Shown piece by piece: positions 1 to 12,531 of a stretch of DNA of 64,000 nt (its first letter is position 1; each line of letters opens with the position of its first letter). The notes under the pieces were generated by a model, which saw only the letters and a program-made list of their open reading frames with translations, made no database searches and was not told the DNA's origin. The position numbers and the translations under genes are program-made. This DNA comes from Deuterostichococcus epilithicus (Eukaryota; Chlorophyta; Trebouxiophyceae; Prasiolales; Stichococcaceae): positions 3,286,009 through 3,350,008 of the forward strand of contig JAVTLE010000021.1 in NCBI GenBank assembly GCA_033439295.1, read 5' to 3'.

Positions 1-867
1 GGTGCCGCAGCAGCGACAGGTGGGTGCTGCACCGTCAGCGGAAGCGAAGCCGAAGAAGCGCAGAAAGAAGCAGCCAGCAGACGCCGGCGGTGCTGTGCCA
101 GGGCCGGCCGCCGCCACTGCTGCCGCCGCCGGGCCGGGGGGCGGAGAGTATGCGCAGCAGCCTCCAGGGGTGGCCGCTACTGCGGCGGCTGCACTGCAGC
201 CGCCGCCACAGATGGCACGGATACGCGTCAAGCCGGGGCAGGCGGCAGCGGCGGCAGCAATTCCAGCGCAGCTGCGTATCAGCATGCGCCACCAGCATAG
301 CAGCAACAGCAGCAGTAGCCGGCGACGACGCGGGATGCCTGGCAGCGGCAGCAGCAGCAGCAGCAGCAGCAGCGGGCGTCTGGGCCGGATCTCTGGCGGC
401 AGCAGGCGACGCTGCAGCAGCAGGTGCCGCCAGCGGCCCAGCTCGAAGCAGCCCAGAAGGTGGCGCTGGCAAAGCATGCGAAGGGGCAGAAAGCCGCGGC
501 TGCGCCGGCGCAGCGCCACGCGGCGGAGTCGCCTCCGCCACCGCCGCCGCCGCCGCTTCAGGCCGGCCAGCATCGCACCGGCATCAAGCTCAGGATGAAG
601 GTGCCGAGCGCGCCCAAGCCGGCGGCCTCCGCCGCCATGCACCTGCCGCCGCCATTCGCCTTGCCGCTGACGTCAGCAGCCGCGCCGGCGCCCTCGCAGC
701 CGTGGAGGCTGACGATCAGGTCTGACGTCGGTACCAAGCCTGCGGCGCCGACCGGCAATGGCAGCGCTGCGGGGACGGCCCCGGCCCCTGCGCCGGCAGG
801 CGCAGATTCTAAATCCAAGAAGCGGCGGCGGGAGGGCGATGTTCCGGAGGGGGAGCGCAGGCGCTGA
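1..867 (+). CDS. 3' end of a low-complexity basic protein (5' end outside the window)
   Basis: The last exon reads cleanly in one frame from about 319 to the TGA at 865-867. It begins with a polyglutamine run, then an Ala/Lys-rich stretch, a polyproline run, GIKLRMKVPSAPKP, PWRLTIRSDVGTKP and a basic tail KSKKRRREGDVPEGERRR. Upstream (2-275) a different frame also looks coding and holds a lysine-rich nuclear-signal-like segment (KPKKRRKK). No AG after the CAG repeat restores phase from the obvious donors, so the junction is unresolved; a repeat-length assembly error in the (CAG)n tract is possible. I do not recognise the family. The basic, Ala/Pro/Gln-rich composition suggests a nuclear protein, but that is inference only. 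Confidence 0.4.
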
Positions 868-1968
868 AGAAGGCCACCACGTCATGAGATTGACATTGCA
901 GCGGCAGGCGTGCACGCTGTCAATGCCTGCCAGACCAACTACCCGTTTGTGGAGCGACGATGAAGCTGGGGGGACTCGCATATTGTTAACACAGGATTAG
1001 CGTCCACTGTTGGAAAGCATCGTGAGAGGGCACTCTTTGGGGCAAAACAGGATGCCCTCAGAACCTGCATTCGGCCACCCTCGTTAAAATTATTGTCGGC
1101 TAGTGGGCCTCTCGGTTCCAGATCGCCGCGGCTCGGCTATAACTTCTGCCCGACGTTTACAACGTGTTTGGGTCTGAACTGAGGCTGAACGGTCACGGGG
1201 TGCCTCAAGTGTCGCAGTTGATCGCATGCCAGCCGTGTGACAAGAATCGTCGGGTCTGCACACCCAGGCGGTGGCTGCCCGCAGATCCTACTGGTCCTGA
1301 CGCACCATCTGACGTGCAGGAAGTGCCAAGGTGAGGGCCCTGCTGCGACTTTGTCACACAAGCGTCTGCATCTTCTTCATGCAGCTGTGAATGCTGTGCC
1401 GAGTATGCACCTGGAGGCCTGACGCTCAACCTTTTGTCTTTCTGAACGCACGCCCGTGCTCGTTTTGCTGAGGCCACTCGCAAACTGGGATTGCCCTTGT
1501 TGCTTGATCCGTAATGCGATGCATCACAGTGTCTCGATGCACCATGATGTGCAATGTTTGCACATTTTACTGCGGTGGTGCCAGACCCGGATGGTACACC
1601 CAGCAGGGCCTCTTCCCCTTGGTACTCTTTGCCGCACTGACTGTATGCCACGGATGCAGTGCCATGTGGGTTCGATGTGATAGCGGCAGCCTTCACATCA
1701 TCTCGTATAGGGCGAAGCACCTTAATCACGCCCCCGCCGCTTGGGTGGAACGGGCATGGGCACACTGGTGTAGGAAACATTCAGCCGAAGATGTTGGCCT
1801 CGTATGCAGGTCTTCGGCCTTGTGCGCAAGATCCAAGGCCCAGCAGCTGCAGCATTACGCAGACACCCCCCAGTTCAAATGTTGTTCTCGGCTCCACACA
1901 TGTCAGGAGCACGGCACAACCGACAGTCGTCGCGCCCTGCGCAGGGTCCACAGCTGGCCAGGGCCAGC
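868..1968. other. intergenic, no gene recognised
   Basis: About 1.1 kb between the stop of the low-complexity gene and the first exon of the Sec14 gene. Short open frames exist on both strands, but none has a recognisable domain or joins in phase to a neighbour. It should hold the 3' end of the first gene and the promoter and 5' UTR of the second. I see no clear TATA box. Confidence 0.5.
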
Positions 1969-4900
1969 ATGCCGCTGGCGCACAAACTCTCGCGCCGCTC
2001 CAGTGAGCTGCCCGGATCATCGCCGGCGGGTGCCGGCCCGGACGGCGCCGGCGGCGGTGACGCGGCGGATGCGACCCGGACTCCGAGCCGTCAGCTGCGC
2101 ACCAGCAGCAGCCTGCTGCGGACGCCCAGCATGCTGCACCGGAAGGAAGACCGTAAGGTGGTCGTCGTTCTTTCTTGACAATGCTGCTGGCTAGGCAACT
2201 GCTGCAATTCAATACAGATGGAGGCGCCGGGAATCGGGATAGCAGCAGCAGGGCGCTGGCTCACACATTGGCAGCCGGGGCCGAGTCCCCCGCCCCCCCT
2301 CTCCCCTGGTGGGGGAGAGGAGGGGGCGCTCGTGCAGCCGCAAAGGCTTGATGCTGCCTGTGTACACCGAATGGGTGACACAGGCGTGCCGCGGTGCGGC
2401 AGAAGAACCTCGGGCAAAGCCATGTGGCGCGGTATAGCACCGGCGCCGCTGCTACTCAAACCATGAAAAAGCATTTCCCTTGAGTGCAGCTTGCCAGCGT
2501 CGCCGTTGTCTGCATGGCGTTCGCGAATACGTGTAACCTGTAGCACTGGCAGGGCGAGGGCATCCCTTGGCTGGCTGCCGCTGCATAGTGGGACTCCTCT
2601 GAACCCTCTCTCAACCCTTTGCCAAAACTGTCTGGCTGCCACAGGCACGGCGGGAGAAGAAAAAGGCGGTGGAGGCTCACAAGCATGACAAATCCGACTC
2701 TGAGGACGAGGCGGCCTTCCGTGCTGACTGGCACATGAGCCGCGCCGACGAGGTGAGTAAGAAAAACAGACTCTCCAGGAAAAGAATCGGCGGCAGGGCC
2801 CCCTGCTGTGAAGCGCGCACTTTGCTTTGCTCCATCACGCTCACCAGTCTACCTGGTCGGAGGGCGGCCCGCACCAACAAGTCGGGTGGGAAGCTCCGGG
2901 TTGGAGGTTGTGTGACATCATACTACGTGGGTGTGGTCGAGGTGCCGGGCACGCTGAGAGAGAGATTGCACCTTTCCAGCCTCACTCAGGCTGATTAGGG
3001 GCCTGACGTGAAACCCCTTGGTTGCGCACAGAGACGGCGCATGCGGGAGTTCATCGATGCCCTCAAGGCGGCTGGCTGCTTGCGCACAGACTTTGGTACG
3101 GAGCTCGGCCCAGCCTCGTTTGCATGCTGCTGCCCAGTGTATTCTAAGGACAGATGTGGGCAGCGTTCATGTCCTTTGCGCCACAGTCTCCAGCCGCAGC
3201 GCTGGCTGGCATGCATTTTCGTCTGGTGCATGTCTGCCTATGCCTGCAGCTGTAACTATCGTAGCACATGATCCATCTGTCTGCTGTGCTTGCAGACTAC
3301 TACACATACCGGCGCTTCCTGCGGGCGCGGCAGCACGACATCGAGCGTGCAACGGAGATGTGGCAGAAGCACCTGGAGTGGCGCAAGGTGCAATGCCCTC
3401 TTGGCCGGCGGGTACTCCCATCAAATAGGCGATGTTGAGTGTCGGCTCCGCATGCGCTCAGTTGGCTTGGTTCCGGCAAGTGGTGCCTCGCTGGAAGCCT
3501 GCCTACTACTCGTCGAGTGGCAGCAGCTGGCAGCTAAGACAGCAGTGGGGAGTGTTGTCTGACTTCTTTGCTCTGCTCCTCCGCACTTCTGTCATCAACC
3601 GAACATGGATTGCCGCTTATTCCATTGGAAATATACTTCTTTGAATCAGGAGATTGGGGCGGACACCATCCTGGAGGACTTCGACTTTCCGGAACGCGAC
3701 GCCTTCGTCAGCCTGTACCCGCAGGGCTACTGCAACGTGGACAAGCAGGCAAGCATGCGGCTGCAATTCGCTGCGTGCTGTGGCAGCTATTTGGCTTCTG
3801 CATACGCCTTGCCATGCTGCCGAATGGCTGCACCAACAACGGGCTGCAGTGAAGAAGCTGCTGCTGCTTGTAGCGCTCGTGTTTACACTTGTTATTGCCC
3901 CGAGCCCATCGTCAGCCGCAGCTAGGCTGTGCTAAGGACAGGCTCTGCAATGCGCGGCCATGCAAATGAGGCTTGCAGTACGCAGTGTCTGAGCGGCTCT
4001 CAACTGCCATGCTGCAGGGCCGCCCAGTGTACATCCAGCAGCTGGGGCAGCTCCAGTTCAAAAAACTGTGCGACCTGACCACCGAGGAGCGCATGATTAA
4101 GTTCCATGTGCAGGTGCGCACTGCACTCGCTGCACAATTTGCTGTGCACCTGTGAGAGCTGCATCCCCTCGCTCACCTGGTGGCAACTCTGACCTGACAT
4201 TGCTAATTGCCTGCGGCCAGAAGAGCAGGCCCCCTGCAGCCATCCCCGTTCCCCCTCCAAGCCCGCCCCATGCCGGCAGCAGAGCCGCAGAGGCTTGCTG
4301 TGGCTATCGCGCGGCAGCAGCAGTATCTCCCACAAGGGGCGACTCAGCATCGAAATGCATAAAAGTGCAACAAGCCATTCGGCCTTGAAGCCGCGACCGC
4401 ACAAGCGCAGGAGTATGAGCGGTGCGCGCGGTACATCCTGCCGGCCTGCTCCCGCACGGCGGGCCGCCACATCGACCAGACCTTCGCGATCCTGGACGCC
4501 AAAGGCGAGTAGTGTTGCTGGTGATGGCAAGCCAGCATTGACGATGGCAGTTCCGTGAGTCCGCCATGATCTTCCTGCCCGCTCCGCAGCTGTCCGGCGG
4601 CATGCCATGCCGTTTGCCAAGGCTGTAAAGCACTCTGCAGCTGGACCCGGCTGCAGTGGGCATGGTGCTGTGAGGGCTGAAGGGTATCCTGCGTTGCACA
4701 CGCAGGTGTGGGCCTCAGGCACCTCACTGGCAGTGTGAAGAAGATGCTGGCCACGGTATTACAGGTGTGATGAAGGGACAGCTGAGGCTTGCGCCTGCTG
4801 TGGCATGGCAGTGTCGCCTGCACTGGGAGACGCTCACTGCCGCATGGGCAGCTGTGCATCGCGAGGCGCACACGGCCTGGCCCGCCGCTTGTCCCCGCGG

Positions 4901-7900
4901 CTAGCTTGTGTGTTGCGCATTGATGCGCCACGCTAGTGAGCAGTCGGGAGGCGGGCTCACGCGCTGTGCTGCCCCACTATTACACGGCAGTTTGAATTCC
5001 AACTGCACTCAACAAGGCTTGACGCTCACACTCAACTGCTGCTCTCGCGGCGCCAAAGCTTGACAGCAAGCATGGTTGCAGTGTCTTGACTTTCGTGCTT
5101 TCCATGCAGGTGGACCAGAACAACTATCCGGAGATGCTGGGCAAAACCGCCATCATCAACGGCGGCGCCGTCATCGGCTTCGTGTTCCCGCTCGTCAAGC
5201 CTTTTCTTGACAAGCGCACCCAAAACAAGATTGAGGTGGGCATATGAAACACTAATTTGAGCTACAAATCAATACTCGCCGATCCTTGTCCCACTAGTTG
5301 AGGGAGTGCTTCATGGCACAAGTGAGCGGCCCAACACACTAGCGCGCTGCTGCCAACTCCCTGCATCCCAGGCAGCTATACCAGGACGCCTTGGCAGACC
5401 TGCGTCCGTGTGGGCCATTAAAGACGAAGCGTCCTGTGCAGGCTCAAAGACTCTACACATTCTTACAATTTCATGAAGCATCCCAGGCCCCTGAAATATT
5501 TAAACTCCTGCTGTGACGGCTTCTTCATGCAATCCTTTGTGGCAGCTGCAGGCGCGACTGTGCATCAGACGCTGCCGCACACGTGGCACAAACAGAAGGA
5601 AATTTACCAACGAGATGAGACTGTGCGTTCCCCAGGTGTGCCCGCGCGACTACGTGCCGACGCTGCTGCAGTACATCGACCGCGAGAACCTTCCAGAGTA
5701 CCTGGGGGGGACCTCCAAGGCGACGCTGCTGGATGACGCCGGGCCCTGGAACGACCGGGGCCTCATCGACGAGATTGACGCAGAGCTCAAACGGGTGCGT
5801 GCCAGGCGGACGGCACATTCAGACGAAACAATTTTCTGCATCGTGAGGGATCTGCATGCCGGGAGATGCCATGGTCTTGCGGATAGCGTACCAGGGCCGG
5901 TGAGAGCGATGGCCATGCCGTGCAAGGGAGGGGCGCCAGTGCTGGAAGGGCCTTGCATGATGCCGCCGGCTGCTGCTGTGATGCATCGAGTGGGGACGGC
6001 ATGCCTCTGTGCTGAAACAACCGTCGCCGCCCATGCGTGGGCCCCACTCCTAATAGTACCACCTTGGTGCACGCCTTGCAATCTGCGACAGCATCCGCAC
6101 AGACCGGAGACCCAGACCCTTCCGTGCGCGGGACAGCCGTGGCCGCGGCCGCAGAAGCAGATGCTGGACTAAGCGGACGCGCTCGGCAGCGCCTGGCGGC
6201 AGGCCCCAAACCCAAATCAAACCCGAACCCTCAACCCTGCTCTACGTTTGGGGTCAGGGCAGACTTGACCTGCTGAATTCAACCCTGAATGTGAAGGCCT
6301 GACCTGTTCGTTGTCTGCACGCAGCCGGGGCCGCGGCTGCAGATGCCGGACGAGGCGGGCGCTCCCGCCAGCTCGGCGGGCTCCGACGTCTCTGGCTCCT
6401 CGCCCAAGGCGACCGAGTTCCACCACGGAGCCGCCGTCCACAACGGCGACAGTAAGCTGCACCGCACCTCTGGCTGCCAGTATCTCCCCAAGCTCCCACC
6501 ACAGCAGCTGCTTGTGCCGCTCCGCCCCTTGCCACCGGCGCTGCTCCTGCACCGCTCTGTTTGCCGTCGCCTCCCGACCAGGCATGTGCACATGCCATGC
6601 GGATTACATTTTTCAATCGCGCTTGTGGCGTCGCACCGTACTGGCTCCAAGAGAGCATGGCGTGGCGCCTGCGTGCTCTGTTGTCTGTTGAAGTCAGAGT
6701 GTGAGCGCGTCTCAAGCGCGGCGGTCCAGTCTGCATGCGCCACCACCGCATCCATAAAACACAGGCCATGCCTGCCAGCCTCGCACCCCGCAGCACATCT
6801 GCTCAGGGACTCTGTTCACACTTGCTTGTGGAATGACCTGCACAGCCCCAGCTCTGTCTTCCAATAGTCGTCGACAATCGTGTGTCCCGCGGCGCTGTGC
6901 AGGCGCGGGGCGCATCACAGAGGAGGAGGAGTCGTATAACGACTCGGCCGCCGGCGTGCGGTCTGGCGTGTCCGCAGCCAGCGCCCGATCCGCATTCGGT
7001 ATGCGCTCTAGGCCGCTGTGGGACATGGCCCCTGCTCTGTGGTGTGGAGACCCTGGGCTCAGCAGGCCGGTGCCAGCGGGGCACTGGCAGAAGCTTTGAC
7101 GGTCGACTGCTGGGCTTGGCTCCTTCTTAGTGTGACAACGTCACCCATTTGTGGGCTGAACCGCAGCCCGCCTCTGGTCGGAGACATGCGCAGCCTGCTT
7201 TGGCACAGCCTACTGTGCAAACCCAGACCTCGGAATCCCCTGTCCGCAGCCGGCGACGACGGCTACGCCTCGGCGGGTGACGGCTACGCCTCGGCCTCAG
7301 AGGGTTACTGGTCGGCGACGGAGTCCATTTCCTCGCTGCGCTCGGGCAGCTTGGGCGGCGCCTCCGGCGTGCAGCGGCGGCCCGCCTCAGCCTCCAGTGA
7401 CAGCGACGACGAGGTCCGGCCGTCGCACCGTTTCAGTGTTGTTTCCAAGGGAAGTCATGAAGGGTGGTTTGACCATGGCCTGTGCGCAGGAGTGAGCATT
7501 GGTGCCCATGTCTCGAGAAACAGCATTGCTGCAACGGGACCTCGTGCTTGAGGCTGCGCCGCGTGATGCTCGGGACTTCCCTGTGCGAGCCTTCTATGGA
7601 CAGGATCCTTCGTGCAAGTGCAAGCGCAACTCATAGTCCCGCACCGGCTGCCATCACCACTTCCTCTTCTTCCATTATTCCCTTCTTCCCCTTCTGTGTG
7701 CAAGCTGGCCCCTGTCCCCTGGCAGGCGAAGTTTCGGGTGCCACTGATGGCGCCGCTGGCAGCCACGCGCGGCGCAGAGGCTGCGGACGCAGCAGGCGGC
7801 CCCAGCACCCCCCGCCCGCTGCGGCCGCCGCCGCCGGCGGGCGGGGGCGGGGGCCGCCGCTGCAGATGGCGCTGCGCGGGTGACGAGCTCTGCTGCGGGC

Positions 7901-8677
7901 TCGGTGCCGCAGCTGCAGCAGTCCATAGCAGGTGGGCCGTGAGGCAGCGCATCGCATCCCAGAGTGTCGGCCTGAGACACACTGAGACATCGTCTCCATC
8001 GGGAGGTGTGTGCGGTTCCGCATCTTTGCAGCATCCTCCTCACCTGCGGCATGAAGGACCAGGGAGATGCCGACTTTCTCCTGCGATCCTGTAGAAGCAT
8101 GTGTGATGTCGCGCCATTGCTGTCACAACAGCCCGCGTGGCGGCGCTGGAGGTGCGGCTGGGCAGCGCGCGGGCGGGGCTGGGCCAGCGGGCGCCGCCGC
8201 CGCCGCCCGACGGCGCCGGCGCGCCGCTGCTCGCCCGCGTCCAGGCGCTGGAGGCAGCTCTGGACACCGTGCTGGCCGCCCAGGTACGGTTTGGCCGAGT
8301 AGGCTTCAGCCGCTCGTAATGTGGCTGAGGGTTTCTGGAGAACTCGTGTGAGAGAGCCATTTGGCCAGCATGCCGGCGCCGGGGTGTCGAGTGCGAACCT
8401 GCTCGTCTGGAGGCAATTCGAGGTGCCGCAGGCCAGCTGCCTGCTTGGAGCATGGCCGCACTGTGTGCAGCGGCTGCGGCTGTGGCCCTCCCTGGGAGTG
8501 CTGCTGCAGTGCGCATTCTTGGGAGTGCACGTCACTGGCAGGGTTACTGCCATGCATTGCATATGTAACCTCCGTCAGGATTGATTGCGATCCTTGAACA
8601 CTCTGCAGCAAGCGGTGATGGACGAGGCCGACGAGACGCAGAAGAGCAGCTGCTGCGGCGGATGCTGCATCATGTGA
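1969..8677 (+). CDS. Sec14/CRAL-TRIO lipid-transfer protein with C-terminal Cys-rich CaaX-like tail
   Basis: Sixteen exons give about 615 aa: 1969-2157, 2645-2752, 3032-3095, 3296-3387, 3650-3748, 4018-4113, 4411-4504, 4706-4764, 5110-5235, 5636-5794, 6325-6451, 6903-6998, 7250-7413, 7726-7879, 8132-8283, 8609-8677. All junctions keep phase; the weakest is the donor at 7414 (gtccgg). The N-terminus (1-99) is Ser/Arg-rich. Residues about 100-362 are the CRAL-TRIO-N and CRAL-TRIO lipid-binding domains, with YRRFLRARQHDIERA, NVDKQGRPVYIQQ, AILDAKGVGLRHLTG, VDQNNYPEMLGK and ENLPEYLGGTSKA. Family members move phosphatidylinositol or other lipids between membranes. The rest is Ser/acidic and low-complexity, with a coiled-coil segment (RVQALEAALDTVLAAQ). 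The final 22-codon exon ends in SSCCGGCCIM, a possible farnesyl plus palmitoyl anchor. Two introns (donors at 3749 and 4505) are GC-AG. Confidence 0.88.
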
Positions 8678-9854
8678 GCGCTGCACTCCGCACGGGCGCC
8701 GGCGCCGGCGCACGACCGTGCGGTGTGTGGAAGCCGCTCAGAAGGGGCCGATGGCAGGGGCTGCACGGCAAGCGGGAGTCTGATGAACGGTCTGCCTTCC
8801 TGCCAGCCGCAGCAGTAGTCGTTAATCGCCGATCACTTGCTCTAGCGGACTGTCTACCAGGTTTGACAGCCAGCCGCAGTGAGCTGCTCGCAGCCCACTG
8901 CGCCCGCGAGCACAGTTTTCTTGCTCTCAAGCGCCTTCCCAAGCCAGCGTGTCACATTGGTTGTGCGGCTTCATCTTGAGGGTGGGCCTCGCGCACGGGA
9001 TCTCATTGGCCGTTGCGCTTTTCAGCCGTTCCGCACAGCTTCCATCAGTTTTGGCCTCTCAGTTTTCAGGCGGCATTTGCTGCTTGTCTGGCTGTGCTGT
9101 GGTTTAAACGTGCTATGACACACACACCTGCACTCGCAGCCGTTTGATTTGATAAGAGATCTGCGGGCATTGCTGCATGGCGCCACGGCAAGTGGCGCCG
9201 AGGGCCACCTACTGGCCGACTGTCCCGCAACGATGGCGAGGGCCACGCTGTTTGAGACTTTTTTGTTATCTCTGGAATTACATTGCTGCATCTGCACTTC
9301 ACTGCAAGGAGATGTGCTACCTCCTGCTCCTGCACACACACATGCTCCTACACGTGATAAAGGCAATTATCTGAGTCTGAGTCACGCTACCAGGGGTTAC
9401 GATCCACTACAGCTTCCGAAACCCGGGATCCCCGGAGTTTTGCTGGGATGCCAAAACCTGTTCATCAAATCGCCGCAGGTCGCTGAGGACTGTAGCTGCA
9501 CTCTCTCGAATCAGAAACAAGCTGGTGACCAGTTGGCTGTGCCGAGCATCCGCGGCAGCGGAGTGGCATTTCGGAAGGAATCAGGTCACCTGCTGCAACA
9601 AGGCAAGCGGGGAGTTGCTCGGGCTGCCACGGAAACTGCCTGCGTATCGCCTAGGAGCTGTGCTGGCTTCAAGATCTGCGGGCCTGTGCAGCTGCTGCCT
9701 GACAGGACACTTCACAGTGCAGGTCTTGGAAGTGTGGCCTGGCAGGCCAGGTGCTAGCCAGGCGCCGTGCCTTTCGCAGCTCTTGTGGGTGGTGGAAGCC
9801 GAAGGCTGACAGCGCCATGGGCGAGGCTCACCCGTTGTGCTGCTCTGCGCCAGG
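8678..9854. other. no gene recognised
   Basis: About 1.2 kb between the Sec14 stop and the first plausible exon of the coiled-coil gene. Open frames occur on both strands (for example 9149-9757) but show no domain and no phase-compatible splice partners. Upstream exons of the next gene may lie here; I could not identify them. Confidence 0.4.
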
Positions 9855-10722
9855 ATGGCTGGGCTCAGGGGCGAGGTTGCCGCCCATGATGCAGAGCTGG
9901 AAATCCAGGGAGCACGAGCGTCACGAAGTCAATGACGAGGTGCAGAAGGCTCAGGAGTCCACCTTCGCGTGCTCCGCGAACTCGCCAAGCTGTCCAAGAA
10001 ATACGGCGCCGTCCAGCCCAAGAAGGTGACTACCTTCGGTGGACACTAACCGAATCTTTACAGCCGACTCGTCCGCCGCGCGGGAGTGGGCCTCGTGGCG
10101 CTGGCAGCTGTCCACTACTTGATAACACGCATGCCTAAGGCCCCGGACCTCGATGCTGTCGCTGCACTGCCGCAACAGGACTTTTGGCACCGGCGTCGTT
10201 CTGTGATCTGCTCCATGATGCGGTAAATTTGCTGCTGACGATCTGCAGGCGGAGGAGAAAGCCGAGGTTGATAAGCTGCTGACGCAGAGGAAGGACGAGT
10301 ATGCAAAGCTGGCAGCCGCAGATGCACGCTACCTGCATGCCACTGACGCGCTCATGGAGGTGTGTGTGGCTTGGCTGGCACAAGGTTGCTCGGCATACCG
10401 CAAGGAAGCAGGCCGCTCACCGTCATTTTCCATCTCACTGCGGTGCATATGGCACTGTGGCTGCATCTGCACGAAAGCAGAAAAAGATGCACCGTTCCTG
10501 CCCTGCTTTGCTGAAGCAAAGTCGCAGGAGTGCCCTCGTACTTGCAGCGCCACTGCCGGGCTGCTGAGATTCTGCCACTTGTCTGGCACAGAGGAACGAA
10601 GAGAGAGCAACAAGCTGCTGGCGAAGGTGAAGCAGCAGCTCCAGGCCGAGACAGGCAACCAGGAAGCGCCGCAGCTGCACCAGCAGGTGGTTGCACCACG
10701 CCCCATGGTTGCCAGGCAGTAG
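9855..10722 (+). CDS. coiled-coil protein of unknown function, 5' end unresolved
   Basis: Three exons join in phase: about 9955-10025 (LRVLRELAKLSKKYGAVQPKK), 10249-10359 (EEKAEVDKLLTQRKDEYAKL and onward) and 10594-10722 (ERRESNKLLAKVKQQLQAE to a TAG). Together they form a charged heptad-like coiled coil. Upstream, ATG at 9855 opens MAGLRGEVAAHDAELEIQ in the same frame but meets a stop at 9933. A neighbouring frame reads REHERHEVNDEVQKAQES and would run straight into the coil if one base were missing near 9957. So either a short intron or a one-base assembly error lies here. No family is recognised. No signal peptide or membrane segment is supported; a hydrophobic frame at 10064-10170 falls in the intron. 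Confidence 0.5.
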
Positions 10723-12531
10723 TGGTGGCCTGTTGGCACCAGGCGTGCAGCCGCAGTAGTACGCCACAAGTAGAGGCTCGTGCGCTGGACCATCTCTCAG
10801 GATATAAGTCCGACACCATGTGTACTATCTGCTGTGCGCTGATCTAGTCCAATTGCACTCCAGCAGATAGGTCGACACATTCAGTCTGCAGCTGGCGATT
10901 GCTTTGATGTAACAAGAGTGGTGGTGAGAAGGCGCCGTCGTCAATGCCAGTTGAGAGCATCTTCTGAGCGTTTGAAGTCGCTGTGCTTGCCAAGCCGTTG
11001 CAGTGAGCTGGACTCGCCAGCCGCCAGCTGGCTGCAGCTCTCTTGGCTATGACGATGGCACCATTGATCTGCCCAACACACAGTCACACTGCTACTGACG
11101 GTCCTTGCTGCTACATAAGCAGCCATTCATCAGCTGATATGGCCAGCACCCCTCATCATTAATTATACCCAAGCAAGGTGCCAACCTGGAATCCGGAGTT
11201 CGCATTGGGCTCTGAGAATAAGTTCTCAAGCATATCACATCCCCTGCGGCGGTGGCGGCGGCGCGGTGGAAATCGGGCTTCTGCTGGTCGGTTGGCTTCT
11301 GGCGCAGCATTGCGAAATGCACTCTTGCTGATGCTCCACGTGCTGCCGCAGCAGCTTGCCAGCAGTCGGCGCAGCCGCCGCCGCCGCCGCCGCGTGCAAA
11401 GTGCAGCGTGTGGTGGGCCGCATCTAAGGGTCAGCCCACACGAGCAGGGTGCTGTCTTCCGGTCGCAGCCGCAGAGCATGGCAGGGGAACCTGCAGCTGG
11501 TGTGGCAAGGGCAAGGAGGGAGCGAGGGGTTGCGGTGCGTTAGTGACGGGCAGGCGCCACCGATGCGCGCCGACGCCACTGTTGCAGCAGCACTACATTC
11601 CTCGCATATGAACTTCCCTCGAAGCTATTGCTGCAGGAGCTTCCGCAACATGGGCCTGGAGCGAGTGACATTGATCTGTACTGCAGCTCACAGACACTGA
11701 CTTGCACACTGCTACTGACGCGCCTTGCCGCTATATATACTATAGCGGGTAGTAGTACTTAGCGGGTGCTTACAGTATGAGCACCATTCGTCAGCTGATG
11801 TGGCCGCGCAATCCAGCCCAAGGCAAACTTCCAGCAAGAGGCTGGGCGGGCACAGCACGGCAGCGGCGGGCAAAGGACGCAAGCAACCATAGATTTGGGA
11901 AGGGGAGAGGGGGGATTGGGGCGAGCGGCAGCACCATTGTGTCTCATAGTGCACATTGCCAGCAGCGAAGTCAAGTCGTGTGTCGGCCGCTGTCGCCATG
12001 CAAACTTCACTTCAAGTGAGAGCCTGCTCGCAGAACTGATCCAGATGGAGTTCCGGCATACATGCTGCGTCTTAGACCCCAGTGGCCATTCACCCCAGCA
12101 ACGAGAAGCAGGTGACATGCATGGCAGATCGCTGAGCCGTTCATAGCACTACAATATGACGCCAACCAGGCAAGATACCAGCTCGCCAGAAGATGCGTCG
12201 TGCAAACCACCATGCTGGTGAGGCAACTGGCAGACTGCGACAGTGTGGCGGAGAGGTGCAGGAGCGATTCCACCTTTCCATCAATGCCTACGATGCCTCG
12301 TATGTCAGTGTGGAGCAAGAGCATTGACCGGCGTTCTGAGTTCGATGTTGGAACCGATGCAGCAAAGGTGTTGGAAGGGGTCTGTGCATACGGCACAGTG
12401 CCTTGCAGCATGTTGAGAAGTTTCGTAAACACTGGCTGCTATTGCATTGACAGCATCCACAACTCGCACATGGACGCAGCGCCGTTTTCAGGCCACGCAG
12501 GTGCGACGAGCAAAGCAGGCTTTTACCACAG
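10723..12531. other. intergenic region with a diverged duplicated segment
   Basis: About 1.8 kb without a recognisable gene. Two related blocks lie at 11088-11147 and 11706-11811. Both contain CACACTGCTACTGACG, then a CCTTGC-GCTA stretch, and later CATTC-TCAGCTGAT-TGGCC. The second carries about 45 extra bases including TATATATACTATAG. The first exon(s) of the downstream phosphatase, which would supply its ATG, should lie near the right end. Confidence 0.4.

Noticed and set aside
24-725. 233-codon poly-Ala/Arg frame at the left edge
   Set aside because: It is the CAG-repeat shadow of the real frame; composition is arbitrary and it lacks the conserved-looking C-terminal segments.
10064-10170. 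Apparent membrane helix (GVGLVALAAVHYLI) in the coiled-coil gene
   Set aside because: Its frame cannot join either flanking exon in phase, whereas exons ending 10025 and starting 10249 join directly; it is intron.
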